From: Streptomyces sp. MMG1533
Lineage (GTDB): Bacteria > Actinomycetota > Actinomycetes > Streptomycetales > Streptomycetaceae
Length of the DNA: 64,000 nt
Direction: 5' to 3'
Assembly (NCBI RefSeq): GCF_001279775.1
Contig: NZ_LGDG01000210.1
Span: 36,582 to 100,581, forward strand
Below are positions 9,563 to 19,450 of this stretch, one piece after another. The translations under genes and the position numbers were made by a program. Each line of letters begins with the position of its first letter. Within the stretch, counting starts at the first letter, position 1. The notes below the pieces were generated by a model. It searched no databases. It was given only the letters and a program-made list of their open reading frames with translations, and was not told the DNA's origin.

Positions 9563-10378
9563 ATGCCGGACCGCAGTCTGCGACTCCTTACGCTCCCCCC
9601 GCAGTCATCGCAGGGAGGGGAGCGCAGCGGCGTGCTTCTGCGGGAGCGCCCCGCCTCACCGCCCGACGCCCCTTCGGACAAGCAGCACGGCGAGGGGCAG
9701 GGCGGCGGCGCGGGCACGGAGGACAACCCCTTCGCACCGCCGCCGGAGGGCACACCGGACCGGCCGTGGCAGCCTCGCCACCCGGCGGGCGGCGAGGGTG
9801 ACGAGGGCGGCCGGGGGGCCGACGGTTCGCAGGGCGACGGCGGTGACGCCCCCTGGGGCAGTCAGTGGAGCGACCGGCAGCCCGGCCGCTCCCCCGGTGG
9901 CTTCGGCGAGCGCCCCGGTGCCGGTCCCGAGGGGCCGGGCCCGGGCGGCGGCGGGCAGGGCCCGGGGCTGCGCTGGGACCCGACGGACCCGGCCCAGCGG
10001 CGCGCGCGGTACGCCCTCCTGTCCGGCATGTGGGCTTTCTTCTTCGCCCTGTTCAGCTGGCCTTATGTGGCACTGCTGCTCGGTGCGCTGGCCCTGTACT
10101 GGGGCATCGGCGCCCTGCGCGCCAAGCCCGGCGCCGCCGCCCCTGACCCGAACATCCCGGCGCACGCGCAGACCGGCCGCCCGCAGCGGACCGCCGCGGT
10201 GAGCGGCCTGGTCACGGCGTCCCTGGCCATCGCCCTGGTCGCCGCGGGCTTCACCGTGAAGCTGGTCTACAGCGACTACTACACCTGCACGAACGACGCC
10301 CTCACCAACGAGGCGAAGCAGACCTGCTCGGAGCTTCTGCCGAAGGAGCTGCGGGGGGTGTTGGGGGCGAGTAGCTGA
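9563..10378 (+). CDS. DUF4190-like membrane protein with Gly/Pro-rich N-terminus
   Basis: This 271-residue protein has a long disordered Gly/Pro/Asp-rich cytoplasmic N-terminus (about residues 20-140). Two hydrophobic segments follow: [20 protein letters not shown] with its extension, and [20 protein letters not shown] short extracytoplasmic tail contains two Cys residues. It resembles the DUF4190-type small membrane proteins of Streptomyces. The ATG at 9563 sits 12 nt after AGGGGAA; the adjacent TTG or an upstream GTG could also be used. It is divergent from purN and converges with the next gene. No function is recognised. Confidence 0.7.
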   Translation: MPDRSLRLLTLPPQSSQGGERSGVLLRERPASPPDAPSDKQHGEGQGGGAGTEDNPFAPPPEGTPDRPWQPRHPAGGEGDEGGRGADGSQGDGGDAPWGSQWSDRQPGRSPGGFGERPGAGPEGPGPGGGGQGPGLRWDPTDPAQRRARYALLSGMWAFFFALFSWPYVALLLGALALYWGIGALRAKPGAAAPDPNIPAHAQTGRPQRTAAVSGLVTASLAIALVAAGFTVKLVYSDYYTCTNDALTNEAKQTCSELLPKELRGVLGASS

Positions 10379-10387
10379 CGGCGGCCC

Positions 10388-11995
10388 TCAGAGGCCGTCG
10401 GGTGGCTCCGGCGGTCGTGACTCAGACGGTCGTGACTCCGACGGTTGCGATTCGGACGGTCGCGATTCGGACGGTGCCGACTCCGCGGACGCCTCCCTCA
10501 GCGCCGCCCAGCGCGCCTCGCGCGCCACGTCGTCGTCGTGCCACAGCGGCTGCGCGGCCTCCGTGGGCAGGAAGTCGTAGGGCTCGAAGGTGTCGTCGTC
10601 GGCCGTCGGCACCGCCACGGCCTTCGGTACCTCCACCCGCGGCTTCCCGATGGTCGCCTCACGCTCCCCGCCTTTCTCGCGTTCCGCCCGCCCCTTGCCC
10701 TCCCGGCACCGCCACGCCCGCAGCCCCAGCGCCGTAGGAACCCCCAGCGCCGAGGTCCACGCCAGGGCCGCCGCCCCCGTCTGCCACCACACCGGCCCGA
10801 ATCGGGCCAGCGCGCCGACGCCGAGCGGCCCGCCCGCGAGCGCCGCGAGGACGGAGACCAGGGCCGCACACAGGACGGCCGCCAATGCGGCGGTCCCGGC
10901 GGTCCGGCCCTGCGACCACGCAGCAGTCCGGCCCTCGTCGCCTCCCGCAGACCCGTCGGCGACCCGTCCCACGAACCACCCCACCGTGCCCCCGACCGCC
11001 ACCGGCACCACGCCCGCCGCCCAGTGCAGAGGCGTCCCGGTGCCCGTGTCCGGTACCGCCGCCAGCAGTGGAAACGGCGGGAGCAACGGAGCGGGGGCGG
11101 AGGCAAGGGGCGTCACGGCGTGGCCGACGCCGAGGGTGAAGCCGGGGCCGAGGGCGTACGACCCCGCCCACATCACCGCGTTCGGGACCAGGGCGAGGCA
11201 GAGCACCAGGATGGCGAACCGGCCCGACCATCCCTCCGTGAGCTGGACGAACGCCCCCCGGGCCGCCCCGCCGTGCCACACCAGCGACACCGCCAGCAGC
11301 AGCGCCCCACTTCCGACGAGCACCGCCGCCCCCGCGCCCGCGGCCCGCGCGGCCGTGTCGAGGCGGCCCGGGGCGTCCGGGCCGAGGACGTGCCGTCGCA
11401 GGCCCGTCGGCAGCAGGATCAGCACCTCGTCCACCATCTCGCGCGGGCGGCCGTACGCCATCCACACCCCCGTGCCCGCCGCCACCGTCACGACCAGCGG
11501 CACGCTCACGCTCGTCCACACCCACGACGGCCGCAGGCCGCCGCCCGTCGCGTAGAGCGCGGCGGCGGCGCCGACGGCGAGATAGCCGAGGACGACGCCC
11601 GCACAGGCCGTCCTCCCCGAGACAGCCGTCCGTCCGTCGTCCTCCTCTCCCCCGTCGGTCGCGTCCCGTGCCGCCCGGTGCACCAGCCAGAGCGGCAGCG
11701 CGAGGAGCAGCAGCGGGGTGACGCCGACGGGCGCGGGGACGCCGGAGAGCGTGTCGGTGCGGACCAGTTCGGCTCCGTGGGCCAGCAGCCACAGCGCCGC
11801 GGCGACGTGCAGCGCACCGTCGGGCCCGCTGTCGGGGTAGGGCGAGCTGATCCACAGCACCATCACGAGGACGGCGAACGAACCGAGTCCCAGTCCGGCG
11901 GCGATCGCACCGCCCAGGAGGCCGGCGGCGAGTCCGGGCGGCCGGTCGCGCAACCGGGTGAGCAGGGACGACAACGACGGTCGGCGTGCGGTCAT
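10388..11995 (-). CDS. Multipass membrane protein, DUF6350/PerM-type
   Basis: The 535-residue protein is dominated by hydrophobic helices across residues 20-420, beginning [27 protein letters not shown]. It has a charged C-terminal tail ending in a degenerate [13 protein letters not shown] repeat encoded by a short tandem DNA repeat at about 10415-10490. It resembles the DUF6350 proteins called cell division protein PerM in actinobacteria. I use the ATG at 11995 because GAGG lies upstream; the ATG at 12013 would add six residues. A 114-bp gap separates it from the divergent XRE/sigma-like gene. The function is not established here. Confidence 0.75.
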   Translation of the reverse strand: MTARRPSLSSLLTRLRDRPPGLAAGLLGGAIAAGLGLGSFAVLVMVLWISSPYPDSGPDGALHVAAALWLLAHGAELVRTDTLSGVPAPVGVTPLLLLALPLWLVHRAARDATDGGEEDDGRTAVSGRTACAGVVLGYLAVGAAAALYATGGGLRPSWVWTSVSVPLVVTVAAGTGVWMAYGRPREMVDEVLILLPTGLRRHVLGPDAPGRLDTAARAAGAGAAVLVGSGALLLAVSLVWHGGAARGAFVQLTEGWSGRFAILVLCLALVPNAVMWAGSYALGPGFTLGVGHAVTPLASAPAPLLPPFPLLAAVPDTGTGTPLHWAAGVVPVAVGGTVGWFVGRVADGSAGGDEGRTAAWSQGRTAGTAALAAVLCAALVSVLAALAGGPLGVGALARFGPVWWQTGAAALAWTSALGVPTALGLRAWRCREGKGRAEREKGGEREATIGKPRVEVPKAVAVPTADDDTFEPYDFLPTEAAQPLWHDDDVAREARWAALREASAESAPSESRPSESQPSESRPSESRPPEPPDGL

Positions 11996-12089
11996 GTGGA
12001 TCACGGCCCTCATGCTCCCAATGACACACGCTTTCCGGCCGTAACAGGCGAACCTCCGAAGTGTCGCTCAATATACGTTTATGTACTTT

Positions 12090-12099
12090 TTCGTACGAA
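12090..12099. promoter_or_regulatory. TTCGTACGAA palindrome in an AT-rich promoter region
   Basis: A perfect 10-bp palindrome lies 11-20 bp upstream of the GTG start of the XRE/sigma-like gene. It sits within an unusually AT-rich stretch (about 12067-12100) between two divergent genes. The position suits autoregulation by the XRE domain of the downstream product. Confidence 0.4.
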
Positions 12100-12109
12100 G
12101 GGGTGCCCG

Positions 12110-13234
12110 GTGACGCAGAGTCCTGCAACCCCGCTTCCCCCGCCGAAGGAGCGCCGACGCCTGCGCGAGGCCGCGTCGTTGACGCAGGCTCAGGTCGCGG
12201 CACGACTGGGCGTCACCCCGGCGACCGTACGCGCGTGGGAGACCGGCCGTACGACGCCGCGCGGCCGGAAGCGGGAGGCGTACGCGAAGCTGCTGGCCAG
12301 GTCGGCGAACGACGCCGCCGACAGCCCCGTACGAACGGAAGACCCCCCGGCACCCGAGCCACCGTCCACACCGAGCCCCCCACCGAGTCCCGCACCGGCC
12401 CCCCAACCGGCCCCCGAACCGGACGTCCCCGCACCTCCCCTGACACCTTCTCAGGCCTTCGACGCCCTGTACGCGTTCTGCGCCCCCGCCCTCGTTCGGC
12501 AGGCCTATCTGCTCACCGGCCGGCGTGAACTCGCGCGCGAGTCGGTCGAGCGGGCCTTCCAACTCGCCTGGCAGCGCTGGCCCGAGGTGGCCGTCGACCG
12601 GGATCCCGGGGGCTGGGTGCGGGCCATGGCGTACGAGTACGCCCTCTCCCCCTGGCATCGCTTCCGGCCCCGCCACCGGCACCCCGAGGCGCCGCCCGCG
12701 GACGCGTCCGACCGCGCACTGATGGACGTACTGCTGACGCTCCCGCCGCCGCACCGCCGCACGCTCCTGCTGTACGACGGTGTCGGCCTCGACCTGCCGG
12801 AGACGGCTGCGGAGACGGAGGCGAGCACGCCGGCGACGGCGAACCGGCTGCTGCACGCGCGGGAGGCGGTCGCCGCACGGCTGCCGGAGCTGTCCGACCC
12901 CGCGGAGCTCGCCCGGCGGCTGGCCGAACTGGCCTCCACCGAGCGGCTGCGGGCCGCCAAGCCACCGACGGTGCGGACGGTCAGTGAGCGCAGGGCGCGC
13001 TTCTGGACGCGGGCGGCCATCGCCTTCACGGTCGCCCTGATCGGGGCGACGGCGCTGACGGTGCGGACGGCGCCCACGCGGTACGAACCGCCGGTGGCTC
13101 CGGGCGAGACGGTGCAGGGGGTGCCGCCTCGGGTGGCGCCGGGTTCCCTGTCGAAGGCGGAGGCGAAGCTGCGGGCGAAATTGCGGGGGGAGATGGTGAG
13201 CGGGCCGATGAGGTTGGCTCCGCAAGCACACTGA
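12110..13234 (+). CDS. XRE helix-turn-helix/sigma-factor-like fusion with C-terminal membrane segment
   Basis: The 374-residue protein has three parts. Residues about 10-60 form an XRE helix-turn-helix (LTQAQVAARLGVTPATVRAW). A Pro-rich linker of about 55 residues follows. Residues about 110-270 resemble an ECF-type sigma factor: a region 2-like helix pair (FDALYAFCAPALVRQAYLLT) and a region 4-like segment (LPPPHRRTLLLYDGVGLDLP). Near the C-terminus a hydrophobic stretch (AAIAFTVALIGATALTV) could be a membrane anchor. The GTG follows AAGGGG by 7 nt. DNA-binding regulation is likely; true sigma activity is uncertain. Confidence 0.75.
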   Translation: MTQSPATPLPPPKERRRLREAASLTQAQVAARLGVTPATVRAWETGRTTPRGRKREAYAKLLARSANDAADSPVRTEDPPAPEPPSTPSPPPSPAPAPQPAPEPDVPAPPLTPSQAFDALYAFCAPALVRQAYLLTGRRELARESVERAFQLAWQRWPEVAVDRDPGGWVRAMAYEYALSPWHRFRPRHRHPEAPPADASDRALMDVLLTLPPPHRRTLLLYDGVGLDLPETAAETEASTPATANRLLHAREAVAARLPELSDPAELARRLAELASTERLRAAKPPTVRTVSERRARFWTRAAIAFTVALIGATALTVRTAPTRYEPPVAPGETVQGVPPRVAPGSLSKAEAKLRAKLRGEMVSGPMRLAPQAH

Positions 13235-13239
13235 ACAGA

Positions 13240-13280
13240 GGCAAGGGCCCGCACCCTCGATGAGGATGCGGGCCCTTGCC
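13240..13280. terminator. Bidirectional terminator between the XRE/sigma-like gene and sucD
   Basis: A 14-bp perfect stem (GGCAAGGGCCCGCA with its complement) is extended by a further CCTC/GAGG pairing after one mismatch. It sits between two convergent genes and could end transcription in both directions. Confidence 0.8.
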
Positions 13281-13310
13281 CGTGGTTCAGCTTCAGCCGG
13301 CGGGGCTGTA

Positions 13311-14195
13311 CTAGCTGCCGAGAATGGCGCGCGCCAGCTTCGCCGTCTCGGTCGGCGTCTTGCCGACCTTGACGCCGGCGGCCTCGAGGGCCTCCTTCTT
13401 GGCCGCGGCCGTGCCGGAGGAGCCGGAGACGATGGCGCCGGCGTGGCCCATGGTCTTGCCCTCGGGCGCGGTGAAGCCGGCGACGTAGCCGACGACCGGC
13501 TTCGTCACGTTCTTGGCGATGAAGTCCGCCGCACGCTCCTCGGCGTCGCCGCCGATCTCGCCGATCATGACGATCAGGTCGGTGTCGGGGTCGGCCTCGA
13601 AGGCGGCCAGAGCGTCGATGTGCGTGGTGCCGATGACGGGGTCGCCACCGATGCCCACCGCCGACGAGAAGCCGATGTCACGCAGCTCGTACATCATCTG
13701 GTACGTCAGCGTGCCGGACTTCGAGACCAGGCCGATGCGGCCCGGCTTCGTGATGTCGCCCGGGATGATGCCGGCGTTGGACTGGCCCGGGGTGATGAGA
13801 CCGGGGCAGTTCGGGCCGATGATCCGGGTCTTGTTGCCCTTCGACACGGCGTACGCGTAGAACGCGGCCGAGTCGTGGACCGCGATGCCCTCGGTGATGA
13901 CGACCGCGAGGGGGATCTCGGCGTCGATCGCCTCGACGACGGCGGCCTTGGAGAAGGCCGGCGGCACGAAGAGGACGGACACGTTGGCGCCCGTCTTCTC
14001 GATCGCCTCGGCGACCGTGCCGAAGACCGGGATCTCGGTGCCGTCGATGTCGACGGACTGACCCGCCTTGCGGGGGTTCACACCACCGACGATGTTCGTG
14101 CCGTCCGCCAGCATGAGCTTGGTGTGCTTCATGCCCGTGGCACCGGTCATGCCCTGGACGATGACCTTGCTGTCCTTGTTGAGGAAGATAGCCAT
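13311..14195 (-). CDS. sucD: Succinyl-CoA synthetase alpha subunit
   Basis: SucD forms the CoA-binding and phosphohistidine-bearing subunit of succinyl-CoA synthetase, which carries out the substrate-level phosphorylation step of the TCA cycle. The 294 residues include the CoA-binding start [20 protein letters not shown] and GGVNPRKAG. They also include a GPNCPGLI segment and the active-site region [18 protein letters not shown], with the phosphorylated His near residue 246. The gene follows sucC by 21 bp on the same strand, and a strong hairpin lies just past its stop codon. Confidence 0.97.
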   Translation of the reverse strand: MAIFLNKDSKVIVQGMTGATGMKHTKLMLADGTNIVGGVNPRKAGQSVDIDGTEIPVFGTVAEAIEKTGANVSVLFVPPAFSKAAVVEAIDAEIPLAVVITEGIAVHDSAAFYAYAVSKGNKTRIIGPNCPGLITPGQSNAGIIPGDITKPGRIGLVSKSGTLTYQMMYELRDIGFSSAVGIGGDPVIGTTHIDALAAFEADPDTDLIVMIGEIGGDAEERAADFIAKNVTKPVVGYVAGFTAPEGKTMGHAGAIVSGSSGTAAAKKEALEAAGVKVGKTPTETAKLARAILGS

Positions 14196-14216
14196 GGCTG
14201 TGTCTGTCCCTCTTCC

Positions 14217-15395
14217 TTACTTCGCAGCCGCGAGCTCGGCGGCCTTGTCGGCCGCGCCGTCCATGGTGTCCACGCGCTGTACCAGCGGGTGGTTGGCGTC
14301 GGAGAGGATCTTGCGACCCAGCTCGGCGTTGTTGCCGTCGAGGCGGACGACGAGCGGCTTGGTGACTTCCTCGCCCCTGTCCGCGAGCAGCTGCAGCGCC
14401 TGCACGATGCCGTTGGCGACCTCGTCGCAGGCGGTGATGCCGCCGAAGACGTTGACGAAGACGGACTTGACGTCCGGGTCGCCGAGGATGATCTCCAGGC
14501 CGTTCGCCATGACCGCGGCGGAGGCGCCGCCGCCGATGTCGAGGAAGTTGGCGGGCTTGACTCCACCGTGCGCCTCACCGGCGTACGCGACGACGTCCAG
14601 GGTGCTCATGACGAGACCCGCGCCGTTGCCGATGATGCCGACCTCACCGTCGAGCTTGACGTAGTTGAGGTTCTTCTCCTTGGCGGCGGCCTCGAGCGGG
14701 TTGGCCGCGTCCTTGTCGGCGAGAGCCTCGTGCTCCGGCTGACGGAACTCGGCGTTCTCGTCCAGGGAGACCTTGCCGTCCAGGGCGATGACGTCACCGG
14801 AGGCGACCTTCGCCAGCGGGTTGACCTCGACGAGGAGCGCGTCCTCGGCGATGAAGGTCTTCCACAGGGTGACGAGGACGCCTGCCACCTTGTCGGCGAC
14901 CTCGGCCGGGAACTTCGCGGCCGCGACGATCTCGCGGGCCTTCTCGGGGGTCACACCCTCGTTGGCGTCGATCGGGGTCTTCGCGACGGCCTCGGGGCGG
15001 TTGGCCGCCACCTCCTCGATCTCCATGCCGCCCTCGACGGAGGCGATGGAGAGGAAGGTGCGGTTGGTGCGGTCGAGGAGGAAGGAGACGTAGTACTCCT
15101 CCAGGATCTCCGGGGCCGTCTCGGCGATCATCACCTTGTGGACCGTGTGGCCCTTGATGTCCATGCCGAGGATGTCCGTCGCGCGGGCGACGGCCTCGTC
15201 CGGGGTGGCGGCGAGCTTCACGCCACCGGCCTTGCCACGGCCGCCGACCTTCACCTGGGCCTTGACTACGGACTTGCCACCGAGACGCTCAGTGGCTGCG
15301 CGGGCCGCCTCAGGCGTGTCGATGACTTCACCGGCCAGCACCGGTACATCGTGCTTGGCGAAGAGGTCCCTCGCCTGGTACTCGAACAGGTCCAC
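14217..15395 (-). CDS. sucC: Succinyl-CoA synthetase beta subunit (ADP-forming type)
   Basis: SucC is the ATP-grasp and succinate-binding subunit that pairs with SucD. The 392-residue length is standard. The N-terminus [19 protein letters not shown] and the segments [36 protein letters not shown] and [11 protein letters not shown] are family hallmarks. It is the first gene of the sucCD operon. A 468-bp gene-free region lies upstream, containing its promoter and two hairpins that close off the next gene. Confidence 0.97.
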   Translation of the reverse strand: MDLFEYQARDLFAKHDVPVLAGEVIDTPEAARAATERLGGKSVVKAQVKVGGRGKAGGVKLAATPDEAVARATDILGMDIKGHTVHKVMIAETAPEILEEYYVSFLLDRTNRTFLSIASVEGGMEIEEVAANRPEAVAKTPIDANEGVTPEKAREIVAAAKFPAEVADKVAGVLVTLWKTFIAEDALLVEVNPLAKVASGDVIALDGKVSLDENAEFRQPEHEALADKDAANPLEAAAKEKNLNYVKLDGEVGIIGNGAGLVMSTLDVVAYAGEAHGGVKPANFLDIGGGASAAVMANGLEIILGDPDVKSVFVNVFGGITACDEVANGIVQALQLLADRGEEVTKPLVVRLDGNNAELGRKILSDANHPLVQRVDTMDGAADKAAELAAAK

Positions 15396-15634
15396 GCGCT
15401 TCCGTCCCTATCAGTGATCTCGCGGTTCGTTGTCTGCGTGGGCGTGCCGCGAGGGCAACGTGACGTCCGCCGTCTGTCAGTCACAAGGGAGGCGCACACG
15501 GTGTCCGAGCGCGCGGCATGTCCGTCTCGCAGGTTATCCCTGCTTGCGGGAGGCCTCTAAATCGCGGGTCACACCTGAGCGGTGATACCTGTCACATGAT
15601 GCCGGGTTCACTGGCACCCCGTGCCGAAAGTGAA

Positions 15635-15670
15635 GGGCCTCACCGGGTTGGGGTTGACCCGGTGAGGCCC
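15635..15670. terminator. Hairpin between sucC and the repeat-protein gene
   Basis: A 13-bp stem (GGGCCTCACCGGG with its complement) has a 10-nt loop rich in G and T. It is one of two strong hairpins placed in series downstream of the minus-strand repeat-protein gene. Confidence 0.65.
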
Positions 15671-15697
15671 CTTGAACAGCCCCAAAGGGGCGCGGGG

Positions 15698-15729
15698 CGG
15701 GTGATCCTCACCCCAATGAGGATCACCCG
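15698..15729. terminator. Second hairpin between sucC and the repeat-protein gene
   Basis: A perfect 13-bp stem (CGGGTGATCCTCA with TGAGGATCACCCG) has a 6-nt CCCCAA loop. It is a likely terminator for the minus-strand gene ending at 15864 and lies 28 bp from the first hairpin. The rest of the 468-bp gap upstream of sucC shows no coding signal. Confidence 0.7.
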
Positions 15730-15863
15730 GCCCCATCCGAGAGGTTTCGGCCGGACAAACCGACGGCTTTCGGCCGTCCGGGTCCTGCGACCTCACGGAG
15801 TCGGTGGTGGGTGCCGTACGGCGGCTCCGTCGGGGGCCGCCGTGGACACCGGTCACAAAGCGG

Positions 15864-17876
15864 TCAGACGGTGTACGTGGTGCCGTGGTGCAGGTTCTGT
15901 GCGGCCTGCGTGTTCTGTACGTCCTGCACGTAACCCGGGGTGATCGACTCGGCGACGCCCTCGACGCCGGTGACGGCGTGGCCGGCGAGCGGACCGGCGG
16001 TGGCCCGGACGGTCCCGGTCAGGTCCTCCGCGAAGGGCGCGACCTGGTCGGTGACGCCGTACGCGAACGGGGCGACCTCGCCGACGACGCCGTACGCGAA
16101 GGGCTGGACCTCCTGGGTGACGCCGTACGCCAGCGCGGTCGCGCTGCCGCCGACGCCCTGCGCGACGGGCCGGACGGTCTCGACGACCGCGTCGACCACC
16201 GGCTGGACGGCTCCGTGAACCCCCTGCGCGAACGGCGGCACCTGGCCGACCACGCCGTACGCCAGATCGCCCGCGTGCCCGGTCACACCGTGCGCGAGCG
16301 GGGGTACGGCACCGGCGACGCCGTACGCGAAGGGCTGGACGTCCTGGGTGACGCCGTACGCCGGCGTGTTCGCGTCCGCGACGGCCTGCCCGGCGACGGG
16401 CACCACGCCGTGCACGGCGGTGTTCGCGACCGGGGGCAGTACGGCGTCCGTGGTGCCGTCGGCGACCTGGCCGACGAGGCCGGTGGCGTAGGGCGGAACG
16501 TCCGTGGCAACACCGTTCACGACCCACTGGACGTCGGCGACCGAGGCCGCTGCGTACCGGGGTACGTCCGAGACGACCCCGCCGACGACCGGCCGCACAC
16601 CCGGAACCACACCCTCGGCGACCGGCTGTACGCCCCGCACGACACCGCCCGCGACGGGCTGGACGTCGGCGACGACTCCGTACGCCAGCGCGGTCGCGGC
16701 GTCGACGGTGTGCCCGGCGGTCTGCTCGACCCCGGCCACGGCGCCGCCCGCGACCGGCGTCACGCCGTTCACCGCGTCGGTGGCGACCGGGTGCACCCCG
16801 TTCGCGGCGTGACCTGCGACGGGCACGATCCCGGCGACGGCGTGCTCGGCGGTCGGTGCGACTCCTGCCACCGCATGTCCGGCGACCGGCAGGACCCCGT
16901 CCACGGCGGCGGTCGCCACGGGCGGGACGACCGCGGCCGCCGTCTGCTCGACGACCGGGGTGACCCTGCCGGGGACGCTCGCGACCGTGCCGACGACCTG
17001 CTGCTCGACACCGCCGACCGTGCCCGTGACGTGGCCCGGGACGGAGGAGACGGTGGCCCCAGCGGCGGTCCTGACGGTGGTGGCCTCGCCGTGGGCGGTG
17101 GCGACCGCGTCGGCCGTACGGCCCTCGACGCCCACGACCGTCGCCTGCGCGGAGTCGGTCACGCCTGCCGCGGTGCGGCCCGCGCCGGCCACCGAGTGCT
17201 GCGCCTTCGTCCGTACGACGCCGTCGACGCCCTGCGCCTGGGAACGGGCCGCCGACTGCACGCCCTGCAGCCTCGTCTGGGCCGCGGCCAGGGCCTGCTC
17301 CAGCTCGGGTGCGAAGGCGGTGAGGGGACCGAAGAGGTAGTCGATCTCGTCCTGGGGAGCACGCGGAGTGCTCGCGGTGCCTGCAGTGCTCGCGTCGGAG
17401 GCGGCGGTCCGGACGCCGGTGACCCTCTCGTCGGCGGTGGCCGTGGCCGTGGTGGTGGCGGCCCGGGCTGCGCGGGCGGCCTTCGCGCCCTGGATGGCCG
17501 CGGCGCCCTTGACCTTGGACGCCTTCGGGACGGTGACCTTCGCGTCGACGTACCGGCGGGCCTGGTCCGCGGCTTCGGTGGGCGCCGTCTTCTGGGCCGT
17601 GCCGATGGTGTCGGCGGTGTCGGCGGCCGTGACACCGGAGACGGTGTCCTGCACGCCGGAGACGACACCGTCGACCGTGCCGGTGACGGTGTCGGTGACC
17701 GTGCCGAGGGTGTCATCGAGGCCGATGGTCGCGTCGGTCGTCGCGTCGGTGGTGGCGTCCGGCGCGGCGAGGGAGGACGCGGGCAGTTCGTCCGCGCTGG
17801 CCACGCTGGAGCCGAGCGCCCACGCGCCGGTGACGCCGGCGGCTATGACGATGGAACGGCGGATGTTCTTGTTCAT
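15864..17876 (-). CDS. Secreted low-complexity repeat protein
   Basis: The 670-residue protein starts MNKNIRRSIVIAAGVTGAWALG with a signal-peptide-like N-terminus ending ASADE. After a Thr/Ala-rich segment (about 35-240), the C-terminal two-thirds is built from degenerate repeats. These alternate AYGV, V-PFA-GV, V-PVA-GV and VAGHAVAGV units about 7-16 residues long, rich in Val, Gly, Ala and Pro. No enzyme motif, LPxTG signal or C-terminal membrane segment is visible. The regular Val/Gly/Ala spacing suggests a fibrous or elastin-like extracellular protein, but that is inference. The next minus-strand gene also encodes a secreted low-complexity protein. Confidence 0.75.
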   Translation of the reverse strand: MNKNIRRSIVIAAGVTGAWALGSSVASADELPASSLAAPDATTDATTDATIGLDDTLGTVTDTVTGTVDGVVSGVQDTVSGVTAADTADTIGTAQKTAPTEAADQARRYVDAKVTVPKASKVKGAAAIQGAKAARAARAATTTATATADERVTGVRTAASDASTAGTASTPRAPQDEIDYLFGPLTAFAPELEQALAAAQTRLQGVQSAARSQAQGVDGVVRTKAQHSVAGAGRTAAGVTDSAQATVVGVEGRTADAVATAHGEATTVRTAAGATVSSVPGHVTGTVGGVEQQVVGTVASVPGRVTPVVEQTAAAVVPPVATAAVDGVLPVAGHAVAGVAPTAEHAVAGIVPVAGHAANGVHPVATDAVNGVTPVAGGAVAGVEQTAGHTVDAATALAYGVVADVQPVAGGVVRGVQPVAEGVVPGVRPVVGGVVSDVPRYAAASVADVQWVVNGVATDVPPYATGLVGQVADGTTDAVLPPVANTAVHGVVPVAGQAVADANTPAYGVTQDVQPFAYGVAGAVPPLAHGVTGHAGDLAYGVVGQVPPFAQGVHGAVQPVVDAVVETVRPVAQGVGGSATALAYGVTQEVQPFAYGVVGEVAPFAYGVTDQVAPFAEDLTGTVRATAGPLAGHAVTGVEGVAESITPGYVQDVQNTQAAQNLHHGTTYTV

Positions 17877-18035
17877 GCGTACGTCAGATCCTTAGATCCT
17901 CGGGAGTTCCGAAGCACGGGAAGAGCTCCTGGAAGAGCTCGTTCGAGGAGCTCCTTCGAAGGGCCCTCGCGGCCTCGGGACTTGGGCAGGCTTGGGGACA
18001 TTCCGGCGCCGGTTCCGGCCGCGGTCCGGGAGTTG

Positions 18036-18181
18036 GGGGATCCAGGGACTCAGAGATCCGGGGATCCGGGGATCCGGGGATCCAGGGACCCAGGGATCCA
18101 GGGACCCGGGGATCCGGGGACCCGGGGATCCAGGGACCCGGGGATCCAGGGACCCGGGGATCCAGGGACCCGGGGATCCAT
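18036..18181. repeat. Minisatellite of GGGGATCC / AGGGACCC units
   Basis: About 146 bp consists of imperfect tandem copies of 8-bp blocks GGGGATCC and AGGGACCC, often paired into a 16-bp unit GGGGATCCAGGGACCC. It lies in the 429-bp gene-free gap between two secreted-protein genes. The same gap also contains repeated GAGCTCC blocks near 17925-17960. Confidence 0.9.
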
Positions 18182-18305
18182 GCGGGACCGCGAAATCGGT
18201 GAGGGCTCCGGGGGCTTCCGTCCGGAGATCGGAGGGGTGTCCGGGCGGTCGGGCAGACCTGTTCCGCCCCCGCGCGGCAGGTCTACAGCGGGGGAGGTGC
18301 CTGCC

Positions 18306-19319
18306 CTAGCCGGGGAATACGGGGATGTCCCGGTACCTGTCCCGGGTACTGTCCGCCGCGGCGCGCGCGGCGACGCCGGCCACGAGCCGCACCGGTGCCC
18401 GGTCGCAGCCGGTGACGGCGTGCGCGTCGCCATGCCTCGGCGTGCCGTTGTCGACCGCCGACTTGCCGCTCAGCGCGTCACCCGGATCGCCGGGGGGCGC
18501 CTGCTGCACGGGGGCCTGCACGGCGGGCCCGGCCCGATGTGCGGACGGGTCCGCCACGCCGCCGGTCACGGCGGCGTCGGCGGCGAACCACGGTCCGTAC
18601 GTGAGGGGCATCGCCGCAGCGGAACTCCCCTCCGTGTCCTGTTCATCCGTCGCCGAAGGCGCGGCCGGCGAGCCCGGCTGCGGCGTGGACGTGACCGGTG
18701 CCGGCAGCGTCTGCCCCGGAAGCGCGGGCAGGCCGGGCATGCCGGGCAGCTCGGAGGGACCGGGCAGGTCCGAAGGATCCGGCAGACTCGGCAACTCGGA
18801 GGACCCGGGCAGCGCCGGCAGTTTCGCCTCCACCTCGGCCAGCCCTGTGACCACGGTGCCCACAAGCCGGCCGACCGGCTGCGCGACGCGAGTGTCCACG
18901 CTCCGGACGACGTGGCGGGCAACCGGCCGCACGACCTGATCGTCGTCCGAACCACTCACCACCCGGCCCACCGAACTCTTCGTCAACGACCGGACGCCGT
19001 GCGCCGAATCCGAGGAGACGACCTCGGTCGAAGCGGCAGAGGTCGTAGAGGTCATAGAGGTCGCTGAGGTCACCGAAGGCCTGGAGGTCGTCGACAGCAC
19101 ACCGTCCGCCGCATGCGCCTGCTCCCCGCAGAGGAACCCGAGCGCGAACAACCCACCCACCAGCAACGCCACTTGCAGGGCACGCCGCCCGGCCGCCGTA
19201 CGCATCACGCGCAGAGCGGCACCGGAAAGAACGGCTGGCACAGTCAAGAGGGGGGAGGTCCTCCCGTGCGGAACAAGCGGAGCGCGACGCACCGCCGACG
19301 GGCGCGTTGATACTCGCAC
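18306..19319 (-). CDS. Secreted Ser/Pro-rich hypothetical protein
   Basis: This protein is about 337 residues and has a clear N-terminal export signal, LQVALLVGGLFALGFLCG followed by AHAADG. The rest is low-complexity Ser/Thr/Val/Pro sequence, including a run of LPALPG-, LPSLPD- and LPGPSELPG-like Pro/Leu blocks, and a C-terminal RYRDIPVFPG. The start is uncertain: I favour the GTG at 19319 behind GGGAGG, although the spacing is short; the frame stays open to 19397 and a GTG also exists at 19292. No conserved domain is recognised. The gene lies upstream of the repeat-protein gene on the same strand, separated by the minisatellite. Confidence 0.6.
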   Translation of the reverse strand: MRVSTRPSAVRRAPLVPHGRTSPLLTVPAVLSGAALRVMRTAAGRRALQVALLVGGLFALGFLCGEQAHAADGVLSTTSRPSVTSATSMTSTTSAASTEVVSSDSAHGVRSLTKSSVGRVVSGSDDDQVVRPVARHVVRSVDTRVAQPVGRLVGTVVTGLAEVEAKLPALPGSSELPSLPDPSDLPGPSELPGMPGLPALPGQTLPAPVTSTPQPGSPAAPSATDEQDTEGSSAAAMPLTYGPWFAADAAVTGGVADPSAHRAGPAVQAPVQQAPPGDPGDALSGKSAVDNGTPRHGDAHAVTGCDRAPVRLVAGVAARAAADSTRDRYRDIPVFPG

Positions 19320-19450
19320 GGACCTCCCGAGGTTGCGCAAGTCCCCCGTTACCGATGGGTAGTCATGTCCGGTTTGCCTACTCGACTCGCCCGACAATGC
19401 AGGTCAATGGGTCGACAAATCACCTGCGAGCCACCGCGCTTCCCGACCCC

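Noticed and set aside
18036..18181. Possible CRISPR array
   Set aside because: The units are 8-16 bp, contiguous and without unique spacers, so it is a minisatellite.
15804..19067. Open frame of over 1000 codons on the plus strand opposite the two secreted-protein genes
   Set aside because: It is antisense to genes with clear signal peptides, and its Arg/Gly/Asp-rich repeats only mirror the opposite-strand repeats and the minisatellite.
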